From: Planctomycetota bacterium
GTDB lineage: Bacteria; Planctomycetota; Planctomycetia; Pirellulales; Pirellulaceae
Assembly (NCBI GenBank): GCA_963204965.1
Contig: CAUJKA010000218.1
Coordinates: 81,464 to 117,325 of the forward strand
Direction: 5' to 3'
Length of the DNA: 35,862 nucleotides
Shown here: piece by piece, positions 23,982 to 32,211 of the stretch
Position numbering within the stretch: the first letter of the stretch is position 1
Layout: each line of letters opens with the position of its first letter
Program-made: the position numbers and the translations under genes
The notes under the pieces: generated by a model
Told to the model about the DNA's origin: nothing
The model's input: only the letters and a program-made list of their open reading frames with translations
Database searches by the model: none

Positions 23982-26678
23982 ATGCGAGGATTGCTTAAAC
24001 TCGCAACTTGTCTAATTCTGACGCTCGTAGCGACGTTAGGCAAACGCGCTCATGGATACCTTTACGTGCAAGAGCCCGAGATTCAGGTCCAGGTCGATCG
24101 GAATAAGGTTTTTGAAGGCGAGTCGCTTACGTACGCAATCCTTCTCAACCTAGTCGACAAACCAACGCGACCCGATTTGTCACACCTGACCGATTTTGCA
24201 GTCGAGCCAGCAGGTGAGAAGGAACTGAATTCTCAAAGCATCACCATCATCAATGGCGTACGCACCGAAGTGGTTCAAAAGGGAACGCAGTACCTCTATA
24301 AGTTGACACCAAAGTCGAGCGGTGATTTGATCATTCCGGCACCCACGGTTACCGTCGGAGGAATGACGATCGAAGGGAAGCCGATCAAGATCCAGGTCAA
24401 GGCCATCGAAAATCAGGATCTGGTGAAGTTGGAAATGTCGGTCGATCGACCGACTGTTTACATGGCTCAGGATTTCACGCTCAAGCTGAAGGTATTCGTC
24501 AAAGCTCTTCCAGATCCGAATAGTGACCAAGACCCGTTGAGCATTCAACGCGATCCGCCCTCCCTGACTGTCTCATGGTTGGATGAAGATCAACTTCCCG
24601 ATTCGTTGACAGCGAAGCAGTCGTTGAATGAAGTGCTTCAAAAGCTTGTTTCGCAGAGAGGGAATGGCTTTGGCATCAATGGCTATCGCGACAGCAGCAT
24701 CTTTTCGATGCTCGACCAAACTTCGTTAGCTTTTCATCCACGCCCCAAGGTTATTAAAAGCAAAGACGCTACGGATAACGAAGTGACCTATTGGACCTAC
24801 GAGTTCTCGCGGACTTTTTCGGCAACCAAGCCAGGACAGTACCAGTTCATCCCAGTCACATTGAAGGGGACCTTCGGAAAGACAATCAACCGTGGACGAC
24901 TCTTAGGTGAGGATGTCTTTGCAAAATCGAATGCCGTTGAAGTTCAAGTCCTGGATGCTCCACTGGATGGTCGACCAGATTCCTATATCGGAGCGATTGG
25001 GGCGTTTACTGTCGTGTCGGAGTTATCGCCGACGACAGCTCGTGTGGGCGATCCGCTAACGTTGGCGATTACGCTCAAAGGCAAAGGGCTCTTAAGCGAC
25101 GCACAGCCTCCGAAGCTCGATTCGGTTCCAGAGATCAATTCGGGCTTCAAAGTCTACGAGGGTACTTCCGAAACCGATGAACGCGGGAAGCGGTTTACGT
25201 ACAGCCTTCGACCCTTGAGTAGCTCTGTGAAGCAGTTGCCCGAGATCCCGGTGACGTACTTTGACGTTCAACAAGAGAAGTATGTTACGCTCAAGACTGC
25301 ACCGATCGACATCACTGTTGCCGAGGCCGAACGCTTGAATGCATCCAGCGTGGTTTCCAATTCATCGGGAGCATCTGCTGATTCCACCTTAACTCAGATT
25401 GCAGGTGGGATGGTGGGTAGCTACACCGATTTGGCCAGCTTGAGCGACGATCGATACTCGCCATCATTCTTCGTTGTCGCTTGGATTGCCATGTTTGGAT
25501 TGGCACTGTTTGCGCATGCTTGGATTGGCTTGGCCAAAAAACGCAATGCGAATCCGCAAGCGAATCGACAGCGAACGGCGCTAACACGAGCACGGGCACT
25601 CCTAGCAGACGCGGAGAAACTGAGAATGGACAGCTCGGCGACTCAGAATTCAACTCAAACCATCGATCTCTTGAGACGGGCGCTCGTGGGACTTGTCGCG
25701 GACTATGCCAATGTTTCCGCAGAAGGGCTTTCGATCGGTGATGTTGATGAAAAGCTGGCTCAATTCGGCGCGACGGAAGAGCTAAGATCGCAAGTCCGCA
25801 GCTTCTTGGATTCATGCGACGCAGCTCGATTCAGTTCGGGAAGCAAAGACGCTACGTCTATGTCTAATCAAGCTGAATCTCTCGTGTCGCGAATCGGTCA
25901 AGTGTTGGCCGATAAAGTGCCCAAGGCATTATTGTTGTTAGTCAGTTGTATGCTGCTCAGCGGGTGCGGCGCGGGCGTGAGCGAACAGGCTTCGAAGGCT
26001 TTCCTAGAAACGACTCAACAGTTTGAAGCTGCTCAGACCGAGAAAGAGTTCTTCAAAGTCGCTCTCCGCTATCAACAGATCCTTGAAGGAGGATATGTTT
26101 GCGGACCAATTCTCTTCAATCAGGGAAATGCTTGGCTGAGGGCCGGCGAAACGGGTCGAGCGATCGCCTGTTACCGCAAGGCTTTGCGATACCGCCCGCG
26201 AGATCCGCTTGTTCAAACGAATTTGGCTCATGCACAATCGACGATTCCGAATCTACCAAGAGACAAGGGAAAAACTGTATTCGAGTACATCTACTTTTGG
26301 CGAGACTGGTTGAGCCTGCGTGAAAAGTTGACCATCGAAACCGTCTTGATCGGATTGACATTGCTTTGCAGCGTTCTGGGCTGGCGAGGTAGTAAATTCC
26401 GTGCACTCACCGCTGCCTTTGTCGTCGGATCATTGCTGTTTGGTATCACCTGCGTTTTAGACTACCGCGATCAGTACGCTACACAACATGGTGTTGTCGT
26501 TAGCCAAGCGGTCGTTGCTAGGAAGGGCAATGGCGATGGATTTGACCCAGCCTTTTCCGGCGAACTTCCCGAGGGCAGCGAGTTTACCGTAGTGGATCGC
26601 AAGCGAGATTGGTTGCAAATAGAAGTCGAAGGCCTGGGCCGTGGATGGCTGCGCGAAGAAAGTGTGCAGCTTTATTAG
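23982..26678 (+). CDS. BatD-BatE fusion protein with internal lipobox
   Basis: The 898-residue product begins with a signal peptide (about 1-25). The BatD half follows: repeated beta domains (EPEIQVQVDRNKVFEGESL, PTVTVGG, VSELSPTTARVGDPLTLAI), a transmembrane helix at about 496-518 and a helical cytoplasmic segment. A second hydrophobic stretch then ends in the lipobox LLSGC (658-662). The BatE half follows: TPR-like helices (LFNQGNAWLRAGETGRAIACYRKAL), two transmembrane helices (about 783-801 and 808-827) and a C-terminal SH3-like domain (DWLQIEVEGLGRGWL). Bat proteins form a membrane complex with a MoxR ATPase and VWA proteins; here they are fused and no BatA/B lies alongside. ATG 23982 is chosen over TTG 23943 because the signal peptide starts there. 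The lipobox suggests BatE was once, or still is, a separate lipoprotein. Confidence 0.85.
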   Translation: MRGLLKLATCLILTLVATLGKRAHGYLYVQEPEIQVQVDRNKVFEGESLTYAILLNLVDKPTRPDLSHLTDFAVEPAGEKELNSQSITIINGVRTEVVQKGTQYLYKLTPKSSGDLIIPAPTVTVGGMTIEGKPIKIQVKAIENQDLVKLEMSVDRPTVYMAQDFTLKLKVFVKALPDPNSDQDPLSIQRDPPSLTVSWLDEDQLPDSLTAKQSLNEVLQKLVSQRGNGFGINGYRDSSIFSMLDQTSLAFHPRPKVIKSKDATDNEVTYWTYEFSRTFSATKPGQYQFIPVTLKGTFGKTINRGRLLGEDVFAKSNAVEVQVLDAPLDGRPDSYIGAIGAFTVVSELSPTTARVGDPLTLAITLKGKGLLSDAQPPKLDSVPEINSGFKVYEGTSETDERGKRFTYSLRPLSSSVKQLPEIPVTYFDVQQEKYVTLKTAPIDITVAEAERLNASSVVSNSSGASADSTLTQIAGGMVGSYTDLASLSDDRYSPSFFVVAWIAMFGLALFAHAWIGLAKKRNANPQANRQRTALTRARALLADAEKLRMDSSATQNSTQTIDLLRRALVGLVADYANVSAEGLSIGDVDEKLAQFGATEELRSQVRSFLDSCDAARFSSGSKDATSMSNQAESLVSRIGQVLADKVPKALLLLVSCMLLSGCGAGVSEQASKAFLETTQQFEAAQTEKEFFKVALRYQQILEGGYVCGPILFNQGNAWLRAGETGRAIACYRKALRYRPRDPLVQTNLAHAQSTIPNLPRDKGKTVFEYIYFWRDWLSLREKLTIETVLIGLTLLCSVLGWRGSKFRALTAAFVVGSLLFGITCVLDYRDQYATQHGVVVSQAVVARKGNGDGFDPAFSGELPEGSEFTVVDRKRDWLQIEVEGLGRGWLREESVQLY

Positions 26679-26691
26679 GACAACACGTAGT

Positions 26692-26819
26692 GGAATTCGC
26701 CTGAACTCCCCGTGTTGCAGGAATTCCCCGTAGCGGAATTCTGGCGAATCCCCTTACATGCAGAAGGAACTCTGGCGAGTCCCACTACATGCAGAAGGAA
26801 TTCTGGCGAATCCCACTAC
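26692..26819 (+). repeat. GGAATTCGCC dispersed repeat followed by three 31-bp tandem units
   Basis: The first 35 nt (26692-26726) match the reverse complement of 10943-10977 at 28 of 35 positions without gaps. Three tandem units follow, starting at 26735, 26766 and 26797 with an exact 31-bp period. Each opens GGAATTCTGGCGAATCCC or a near variant. The array fills the gap between two convergent genes. There are no spacers, so it is not a CRISPR array. No T-run marks a classical terminator. Confidence 0.8.
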
Positions 26820-26831
26820 CGGGCTCCGAGC

Positions 26832-29800
26832 TTATTCGAAAAGCAAGAGACCACTGGCTTCGGGCAAGCGTTGGTGAGTGCGTAACTGAGACCAGCTTTG
26901 TGGTGGTCCAATGGGGCGAATGCGTCGAGTTGATACAGCCCAACGCGATCCGCTGGCGGGAGTGTCCGTCGTTAGGCTGTCGAATCGAATGGCGATCTCA
27001 GCTTGCCACGCATCTTCTTGAGGCAAAATGACGACATGCCATTTCGGATTGAACGCTGAGTTACCGCAGCAACGATCTTGGGTGAGTCCGTTTTCCGCAA
27101 CAATCAGGTCGATGGTTGATCCGTAGTCTCGATCAATGTCGATCATTAACTCGACCTGATCCAGGCCCTTAAGGTCTGCATCGTAGTTACGGTTCTTAGC
27201 AATCGGCGGTGAGATCTGTCCAGGAATACGCGGTGCGCGGATAGCGACGTAAAGGTATTGATCGTCAAAGGACCACTTCACTTCTGTAGGCCGCGCGATC
27301 GCTTGCTGCGTAGTTGTTTGTTGAGTTGCGGATTGTTGAGTTTGAAGAGTTGCATTGGAATTGAGCGACGTTAATTTCATCGGCACGGCTTCTTGCCAGA
27401 TCAACTCATCCAGCAAACCATCCAGTTTAGGAATCGATGTCGCGGGCAGTGCTTTAACTGTCCATTTCAAGTCTCGGTCGACTCCATCTAAGACGGCCAA
27501 TTCTTGCTTGGCTGCTTGCGACCAACCTACCAATTGTGTCTGATTGGCAACCTCATTCAGTACGACTCTAGCCGCGGACAAATTGTTGATTTCACGAAGA
27601 TTGGTGGCAACAATCATCTGAATGGCTGGTTGCGACCGCAATTGCGGATGTAGCTTGATCGTGGATTCGACCAAGCTCAAGAGTTCTACATTCGTGGCTG
27701 GCCGCTTCGACTGAAGCATCGTCTTCAAGCCGTAGGTGTTGGCCTCTGGCGTTGAGAGAATGGGATCAATCTTGGTGGCAAATGGATAATTGGAATTGAA
27801 TTCATCTCTCGACACAGTGGGCGCAATTCGATCAACATTCTTCGTTACGGCTCCCGCTGTACTAACTTTGGAAGTGGTTTCTGGTGAGGAGAATGGCGAG
27901 TTCGACCATGTGTCTTGATAGCTGGCGGTTTGCACAACTGGCGTTTCGGTTGCCTGGCTGTCGGCATCTTTTGTTCGCAGACCAATCCAATCGCGAGTCT
28001 CATGACTGCTGCTAAGCGAGAGATATCGTTTGCTTGCCCAAATGCCGACGTCGCCAGTATTCTGCGTCAATTGAGCAAGTACGATGTCGCTTCGTCGCCA
28101 AAGTTGCCTTTCCAGCAGGCCTTCGGTTAGTCGCACAAAGACGTCTGGCAATTCTTGTTCGGGTACAGATTGAAGATAGAAACGAAGCTGATTCAGCCAA
28201 ACCTCATCAGTGCTCGCCTTTGGGTCTGCGGCGATTAGTTGCTGGAGCGCGCGGTCGCGATGGACTCTTCCCATCACCAATTGGTAGTTGCCAAGCGAAG
28301 GCAGCGAACTGGTTAGTTTTGTATCAGATTGCAACGCTAGACCACCGAACAACTCCGCCTGAGCCGCTCGGGATTGACTGCGAGCCCAAGTAGTTTGCAT
28401 GTAAAGCTTCGACGAAGCCGCCCGAGTTCGAGCAGGCAGACAGCTCAGAACATCGCGAATCGCCAATCCCAAATCCTGAATGATCCGCTGGCTGTCTTCG
28501 CTGTATTCTCCTTGGCCAGGGTTGGTGGTGGAAACCAACTTGCCGGCTTGCCATCGCTCAAGCTTCAGCGGTTTAGCGATGGCGTCGAATTCGGGGCTAG
28601 CCGCGATTCGTACTGCTTTGGCTATTGAGCGGATCGGCACATTCTCCAACAACGAAGGTTTTTCATCGATTGCAGTTAGCACAATGTCGGGCCGCCAGAT
28701 CGCAATCTCGACGGCTATACGAGCGAGCGCCGTGGATTCGTCGTCTGTCGAAACATCCAACACATTCAAACCAGCAGCGCCAAGTTGACTAGCGGTATCA
28801 ACAGCTTGAGTTTCCGGACTGGGCGTTGTGTCCGCGCGAAAAATGGGTTCGGTGTGTTGAAGCACCGTTATCGCTGCCGTTCGCTTTTGATCGCAAATTG
28901 TGCTTGCTGCTGCAAGCCATGGAATGTTCTCAATGCTGGCCGCGATGGATAACGAGCTAGCTCGTTCTGGCTGTTTTCGCTGAGCGTACCAAGTATTCCC
29001 GCCATCGCGAGTTGCCAGAATGGTACCTAACGATCCAACGGCCCATCCGCGACTTTGATCGATGAAGCACATCTTGTGAACGGGCAGATTTTGCCCTGTG
29101 GCAAGCACTTCCCAGCTCTTACCAGAATTGTTCGACCGCAAGACGACGGACCCTGGCGAACCAGCTAACCAAATCGTTGTTCCTTGCTGTTCGATACATT
29201 TCCAATCGCAAAGCCGTTTGGATTCGGAGGGCAACGGCAGCGCGGCGTTTTGCCAATTCACCATGTCGTTGCTCGTGATCAGTTCGCCGTTCTCCCCAGC
29301 AGCAAACCAAGCCCCGGCGATCGAAGTCAATACGTGAAGACTGGAGTGTGGATAGGAAATAGTGTGCGTGGCCGGATGCGTTGATAACTTTGCTCGACCC
29401 ATTTGGTCGATCACTGCTACCCTACCCTGCAGGTCTGCGGCCGCAGCGCTAGCATGACTCACGCCTTGAATTGCTGCTGACCAAGACTTTCCGCCATCGG
29501 TGCTTTGAAAGACAGAGCTACCTAGGCCGCTGGAATAGTCGCCCCAGCACACCAAATTGTTGCCAATAATTTGCAGGCCGATCAATCGCGGCAAGTCATT
29601 AGCGATGGACTGCCAAGTTTGGCCTGAATCGTTTGAGGCGAGTAGGATTCCATAACTTTGCCCACTTTCGGTACCAATCCATCCGCCTACTGCAAAGCCT
29701 TGATCGCCTTGAAACTTAACAGCATGCAAATTGGCGGGAGTTGGACACGCAATCAATTTCCAGCTTCGACCAGCGTCGGATGTTCCAAGTATTGTTCCAT

Positions 29801-30173
29801 GATCACCAACGGCAATTAAACGATCTTGAGATACTGCCGAAATTGAACGTAGGGTCGCATCTGGTCGCAGTGCTCGTGAAAGAGCTTCGTTGGGTATTGA
29901 CACGACTCGATCAGAAGTCAACGGCGATTGTGTGCCAAATTGCCCCTTTGAATCACTACTGTTCACAATCCAGCAAGCAATCAACAACACTAGCTGAGCC
30001 ACCAAGCGGCGATTGTCTGTTCGGATATGGTCTGGCAAACGTGTTTCTTCCGCGCAGCAGTCGGCACATCCAAGGCAACCCGGGCCAAGGCAACATTGGC
30101 AAAGGCAATCTTGGTAAGGGTTCCGTGAGTTGTGCCGCCTACGGTTCATGGCTTGGAACACCATGTCTAACAT
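26832..30173 (-). CDS. Membrane-anchored Ycf48/BNR-repeat protein with CBM9/DOMON-like C-terminal domain
   Basis: The ~1113-residue product starts with a Cys-rich cytoplasmic segment (residues 23-40, eight Cys) and a transmembrane helix (about 55-73, LVAQLVLLIACWIV). Then come BNR/Ycf48-type propeller repeats: GDHGTILGTSDAGRSWK, SVFQSTDGGKSW, GSPGSVVLRSNNSGKSWE and GSLGTILATRDGGNTWY. A middle region (about 400-880) is helical with low similarity to anything I know. The C-terminal ~210 residues (DGLLDELIWQEA, WSFDDQYLYVAIRAP, DQVELMIDIDRD, WQAEIAIRF) look like a CBM9/DOMON sandwich. It probably acts outside the cell; the ligand is unknown. The start is uncertain: in-frame ATGs occur at 30173, 30164 and 30149, none with a good Shine-Dalgarno. 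The Cys segment is read from all three. Confidence 0.8.
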   Translation of the reverse strand: MLDMVFQAMNRRRHNSRNPYQDCLCQCCLGPGCLGCADCCAEETRLPDHIRTDNRRLVAQLVLLIACWIVNSSDSKGQFGTQSPLTSDRVVSIPNEALSRALRPDATLRSISAVSQDRLIAVGDHGTILGTSDAGRSWKLIACPTPANLHAVKFQGDQGFAVGGWIGTESGQSYGILLASNDSGQTWQSIANDLPRLIGLQIIGNNLVCWGDYSSGLGSSVFQSTDGGKSWSAAIQGVSHASAAAADLQGRVAVIDQMGRAKLSTHPATHTISYPHSSLHVLTSIAGAWFAAGENGELITSNDMVNWQNAALPLPSESKRLCDWKCIEQQGTTIWLAGSPGSVVLRSNNSGKSWEVLATGQNLPVHKMCFIDQSRGWAVGSLGTILATRDGGNTWYAQRKQPERASSLSIAASIENIPWLAAASTICDQKRTAAITVLQHTEPIFRADTTPSPETQAVDTASQLGAAGLNVLDVSTDDESTALARIAVEIAIWRPDIVLTAIDEKPSLLENVPIRSIAKAVRIAASPEFDAIAKPLKLERWQAGKLVSTTNPGQGEYSEDSQRIIQDLGLAIRDVLSCLPARTRAASSKLYMQTTWARSQSRAAQAELFGGLALQSDTKLTSSLPSLGNYQLVMGRVHRDRALQQLIAADPKASTDEVWLNQLRFYLQSVPEQELPDVFVRLTEGLLERQLWRRSDIVLAQLTQNTGDVGIWASKRYLSLSSSHETRDWIGLRTKDADSQATETPVVQTASYQDTWSNSPFSSPETTSKVSTAGAVTKNVDRIAPTVSRDEFNSNYPFATKIDPILSTPEANTYGLKTMLQSKRPATNVELLSLVESTIKLHPQLRSQPAIQMIVATNLREINNLSAARVVLNEVANQTQLVGWSQAAKQELAVLDGVDRDLKWTVKALPATSIPKLDGLLDELIWQEAVPMKLTSLNSNATLQTQQSATQQTTTQQAIARPTEVKWSFDDQYLYVAIRAPRIPGQISPPIAKNRNYDADLKGLDQVELMIDIDRDYGSTIDLIVAENGLTQDRCCGNSAFNPKWHVVILPQEDAWQAEIAIRFDSLTTDTPASGSRWAVSTRRIRPIGPPQSWSQLRTHQRLPEASGLLLFE
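30074..30118 (-). repeat. Three 15-bp tandem repeats encoding a Cys cluster
   Basis: Units at 30074-30088, 30089-30103 and 30104-30118 each begin GGCAA (plus strand) and repeat in exact 15-bp steps. They keep frame, so they encode five-residue units such as QDCLC, QCCLG and PGCLG in the N terminus of the Ycf48-like protein. This is coding-sequence expansion rather than an extragenic element. Confidence 0.75.
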
Positions 30174-30407
30174 TTAGCTTTGAGCCTTGTAAGGTTTGGA
30201 AAATCACACATCCAATGCGATTGGGGGTGCTATAGCAGTTTCCGCACTCAGACTCCATATCAAGTGTTGGGAACCAACGAAAAACATGGATCTTGGACCA
30301 GGAATCCACAATCTTGGGGTAGCGATCAACCAACTTGATCTGCTATTGCATCCACAGAATGCTATCCCACCATTTACACGTCCAAAATTGCTCAAGGAAG
30401 GGCCGAT

Positions 30408-30875
30408 ATGGGCATGTCAGCCATGACCGAATCCGGTTTCAAACTAGATCAATTGAAGCTAATCGCTTCACAACCTGAACGCATTATCGACGATCTAGTC
30501 GCCGTATTGATGTCGCTAACCAGCGATGACGAAGAGACTCGTGCTTGGGCCGTGGATTGCATTCAGTCGATCGAGAGTTTGCCACAAAGCAAAGCTGATT
30601 CGATTGCTGGATTGTGCGAGCACAACAGCGATGCTGTGGTGAATTGGACCTGTCGGATGTTAGGGAAAGCGGAAAATGTCGACGCATTTCAAAAACAACT
30701 GACTCAAGTGCTTTTGAATCATTCCTGCATCACGGCGCGGCAAACCGCAGCCATGGCTTTGGGATGTGTTCAGAAGGCTTCAACGGAAACCAAGCAAGGC
30801 CTTGAAGTTGCGGCTCAAAACTCTGACCCTCGCTTGCAACGACTGGCCAAAGAGTCGCTTGAGAAGATTGGATAA
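30408..30875 (+). CDS. Small HEAT-repeat-like protein
   Basis: The 155-residue product has no signal peptide and no membrane segment. It is almost wholly helical, with paired-helix repeats such as DLVAVLMSLTSDDEETRAWA, DSIAGLCEHNSDAVVNWTCR, ITARQTAAMALGCVQKAS and SDPRLQRLAKESLEKIG. This resembles HEAT or PBS-lyase-type repeats, which usually make protein contacts; no catalytic residues are visible. GGAAGG 6 nt before ATG 30408 (30396-30401) is a strong start signal, and other in-frame ATGs three and six codons later are less well placed. It precedes the EEP lipoprotein gene by 109 bp on the same strand. Confidence 0.75.
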   Translation: MGMSAMTESGFKLDQLKLIASQPERIIDDLVAVLMSLTSDDEETRAWAVDCIQSIESLPQSKADSIAGLCEHNSDAVVNWTCRMLGKAENVDAFQKQLTQVLLNHSCITARQTAAMALGCVQKASTETKQGLEVAAQNSDPRLQRLAKESLEKIG

Positions 30876-30984
30876 CGCTCATTTAGCAACGTCGCCACAG
30901 CACAGGGCTTGAGGAACAGGCTTGCTGCGACCGACGGCTAAGTGAATTTAATATTGATGGATCCCAACGCACGGAGGCTAAGGG

Positions 30985-31959
30985 ATGCGAAACGTACCAT
31001 TTTACCCATTGCTGGTAGCCATACTTGTTGGCCTTGGCGGATACTTGGGTTGTGATCCTAGTTCGATCACACCACCGCTGAATCCGGCTGGCAACACAGC
31101 TAGTTCTCAGATACAACAATCCGCCTCCGTTCCCAAGCGCTCAGCCGATACGATAATTGTTGGCAGCTTCAATATGCAACGTTTGGGGAAGAGCAAGATG
31201 GAGCAACCATCAATCATGAGTGCGTTAGCGCAGATCATTCAGCAATATGATGTGATCGCTATACAAGAGATCAATGATAAGTCCGGTGCTGCGATTAACC
31301 AATTGATGCAGTACGTCAATCAGAACGGCGGGCGTTATGCCTTAGCAATCAGCGAGCCTGTTGGCCGAAGTGCAGCGTACCTGGAGCAATACGCTTATAT
31401 CTACGACACTAGCAGAATCGAAGGCGGACAACGGCATTGTTATCTTGTCACCGACCCCACCGATCAATTGCACCGAGAGCCATATGTCGGACGCTTTCAG
31501 ACTCGTACATCAAACCCCTTTACTTTCAGCTTGGTCAACATTCACACCGACCCCGACGAAATCAAGACCGAATTGGATGTGCTGGCCACAGTACTAACTA
31601 ATGTACGTGCTTTTGAGTATCAGCAGGCCCAAATTGACGATGTGATGCTGTTAGGTGACCTCAATGCCGCACCCGGTAAACTGCTTGGATTAGAGCGAAT
31701 TCAGGGGACCGTTTCGGTCATCAACATTCCAACAAACACTCGCCGCGATAAGGTGTACGACAACATCATTCTGGACCGCGGGTTGACCAGCGAGTTTACA
31801 GGCCGAGCCGGGACGATCGATCTTCAAACCGTGTTTGGAATCGGAGAGGAGCAAGCGCTCAAGATCTCCGATCACATGCCAATTTGGGCCGAATTTTACA
31901 TGCAGAGATCAAACTCTGCGGCTCTTTCGGCGTCTCAACCAACGGGCTTGATTCGTTAG
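30985..31959 (+). CDS. DNase I-fold (endonuclease/exonuclease/phosphatase family) lipoprotein
   Basis: The 324-residue product has a signal peptide with lipobox-like YLGC (Cys23), so it is probably anchored to a membrane lipid. The EEP/DNase I-fold motifs follow in order: GSFNMQRLGKSK (Asn63), DVIAIQEIND (Glu95), the LGDLNAAPG pair Asp225/Asn227, and SDHMPIWAEF with Asp296/His297. These are the metal-binding and catalytic residues of the fold; members cut nucleic acid or phosphoesters. Extracellular DNase or phosphodiesterase activity is the likely role, and the exact substrate cannot be read. GGAGG at 30973-30977 is 7 nt before the ATG. Position -3 of the lipobox is Tyr, not Leu, so lipidation is likely but not certain. 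Confidence 0.85.
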   Translation: MRNVPFYPLLVAILVGLGGYLGCDPSSITPPLNPAGNTASSQIQQSASVPKRSADTIIVGSFNMQRLGKSKMEQPSIMSALAQIIQQYDVIAIQEINDKSGAAINQLMQYVNQNGGRYALAISEPVGRSAAYLEQYAYIYDTSRIEGGQRHCYLVTDPTDQLHREPYVGRFQTRTSNPFTFSLVNIHTDPDEIKTELDVLATVLTNVRAFEYQQAQIDDVMLLGDLNAAPGKLLGLERIQGTVSVINIPTNTRRDKVYDNIILDRGLTSEFTGRAGTIDLQTVFGIGEEQALKISDHMPIWAEFYMQRSNSAALSASQPTGLIR

Positions 31960-32065
31960 TTTGGTAAGCACAATAATTCCTGGCTAGCAGGTAGTTGGTT
32001 TAGTTGCTTTTCAGGACACAACGGTTCGAGCAGACGCATTAGCTTGTGGGAGAGGACCAGAATCT

Positions 32066-32084
32066 CTCGCTAACGCAGCGGGTT
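32066..32084 (+). repeat. 19-bp inverted repeat arm, left of the CAP-dockerin gene
   Basis: CTCGCTAACGCAGCGGGTT is the exact reverse complement of 34512-34530. The two arms flank the CAP-dockerin gene at about 130 bp before its start and 20 bp after its stop. Each arm can form a short CGCT/AGCG hairpin. Confidence 0.75.
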
Positions 32085-32114
32085 AAGAGTAGATCCGTAG
32101 CCTGCTAGACGTCC

Positions 32115-32135
32115 GGAATTCGCCTTGAATTCTGG
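32115..32135 (+). repeat. Short GGAATTCGCC element
   Basis: GGAATTCGCCTTGAATTCTGG shares its first ten bases and the following AATTC block with the dispersed repeats at 10943-10977 and 26692-26819. It lies upstream of the CAP-dockerin gene. The copy is short, so chance is not fully excluded. Confidence 0.5.
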
Positions 32136-32211
32136 GCCGGAAACTATTGAACTAACTTTTTTCGCAGGGTGCCCCTACAATATTGGGACACTCCGAACAA
32201 AAGGTCAGGTC

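Noticed and set aside
26735..26819. Regular 31-bp repeats suggestive of CRISPR
   Set aside because: The units are directly adjacent with no unique spacers and diverge from each other, and there are no cas genes in the window.
29741..30235. Plus-strand frame with a collagen-like stretch (GNPGQGNIGKGNLGKGS)
   Set aside because: It is the antisense of the 15-bp repeats in the Ycf48-like gene; the rest of the frame is antisense to propeller repeats and lacks any protein signature.
32125..32211. 29-codon N-terminal extension of the CAP-dockerin protein from a TTG
   Set aside because: The extension includes part of a dispersed repeat, has no Shine-Dalgarno, and the ATG at 32212 leads directly to the LEPR-XLL-type motif with AAGG at good spacing.
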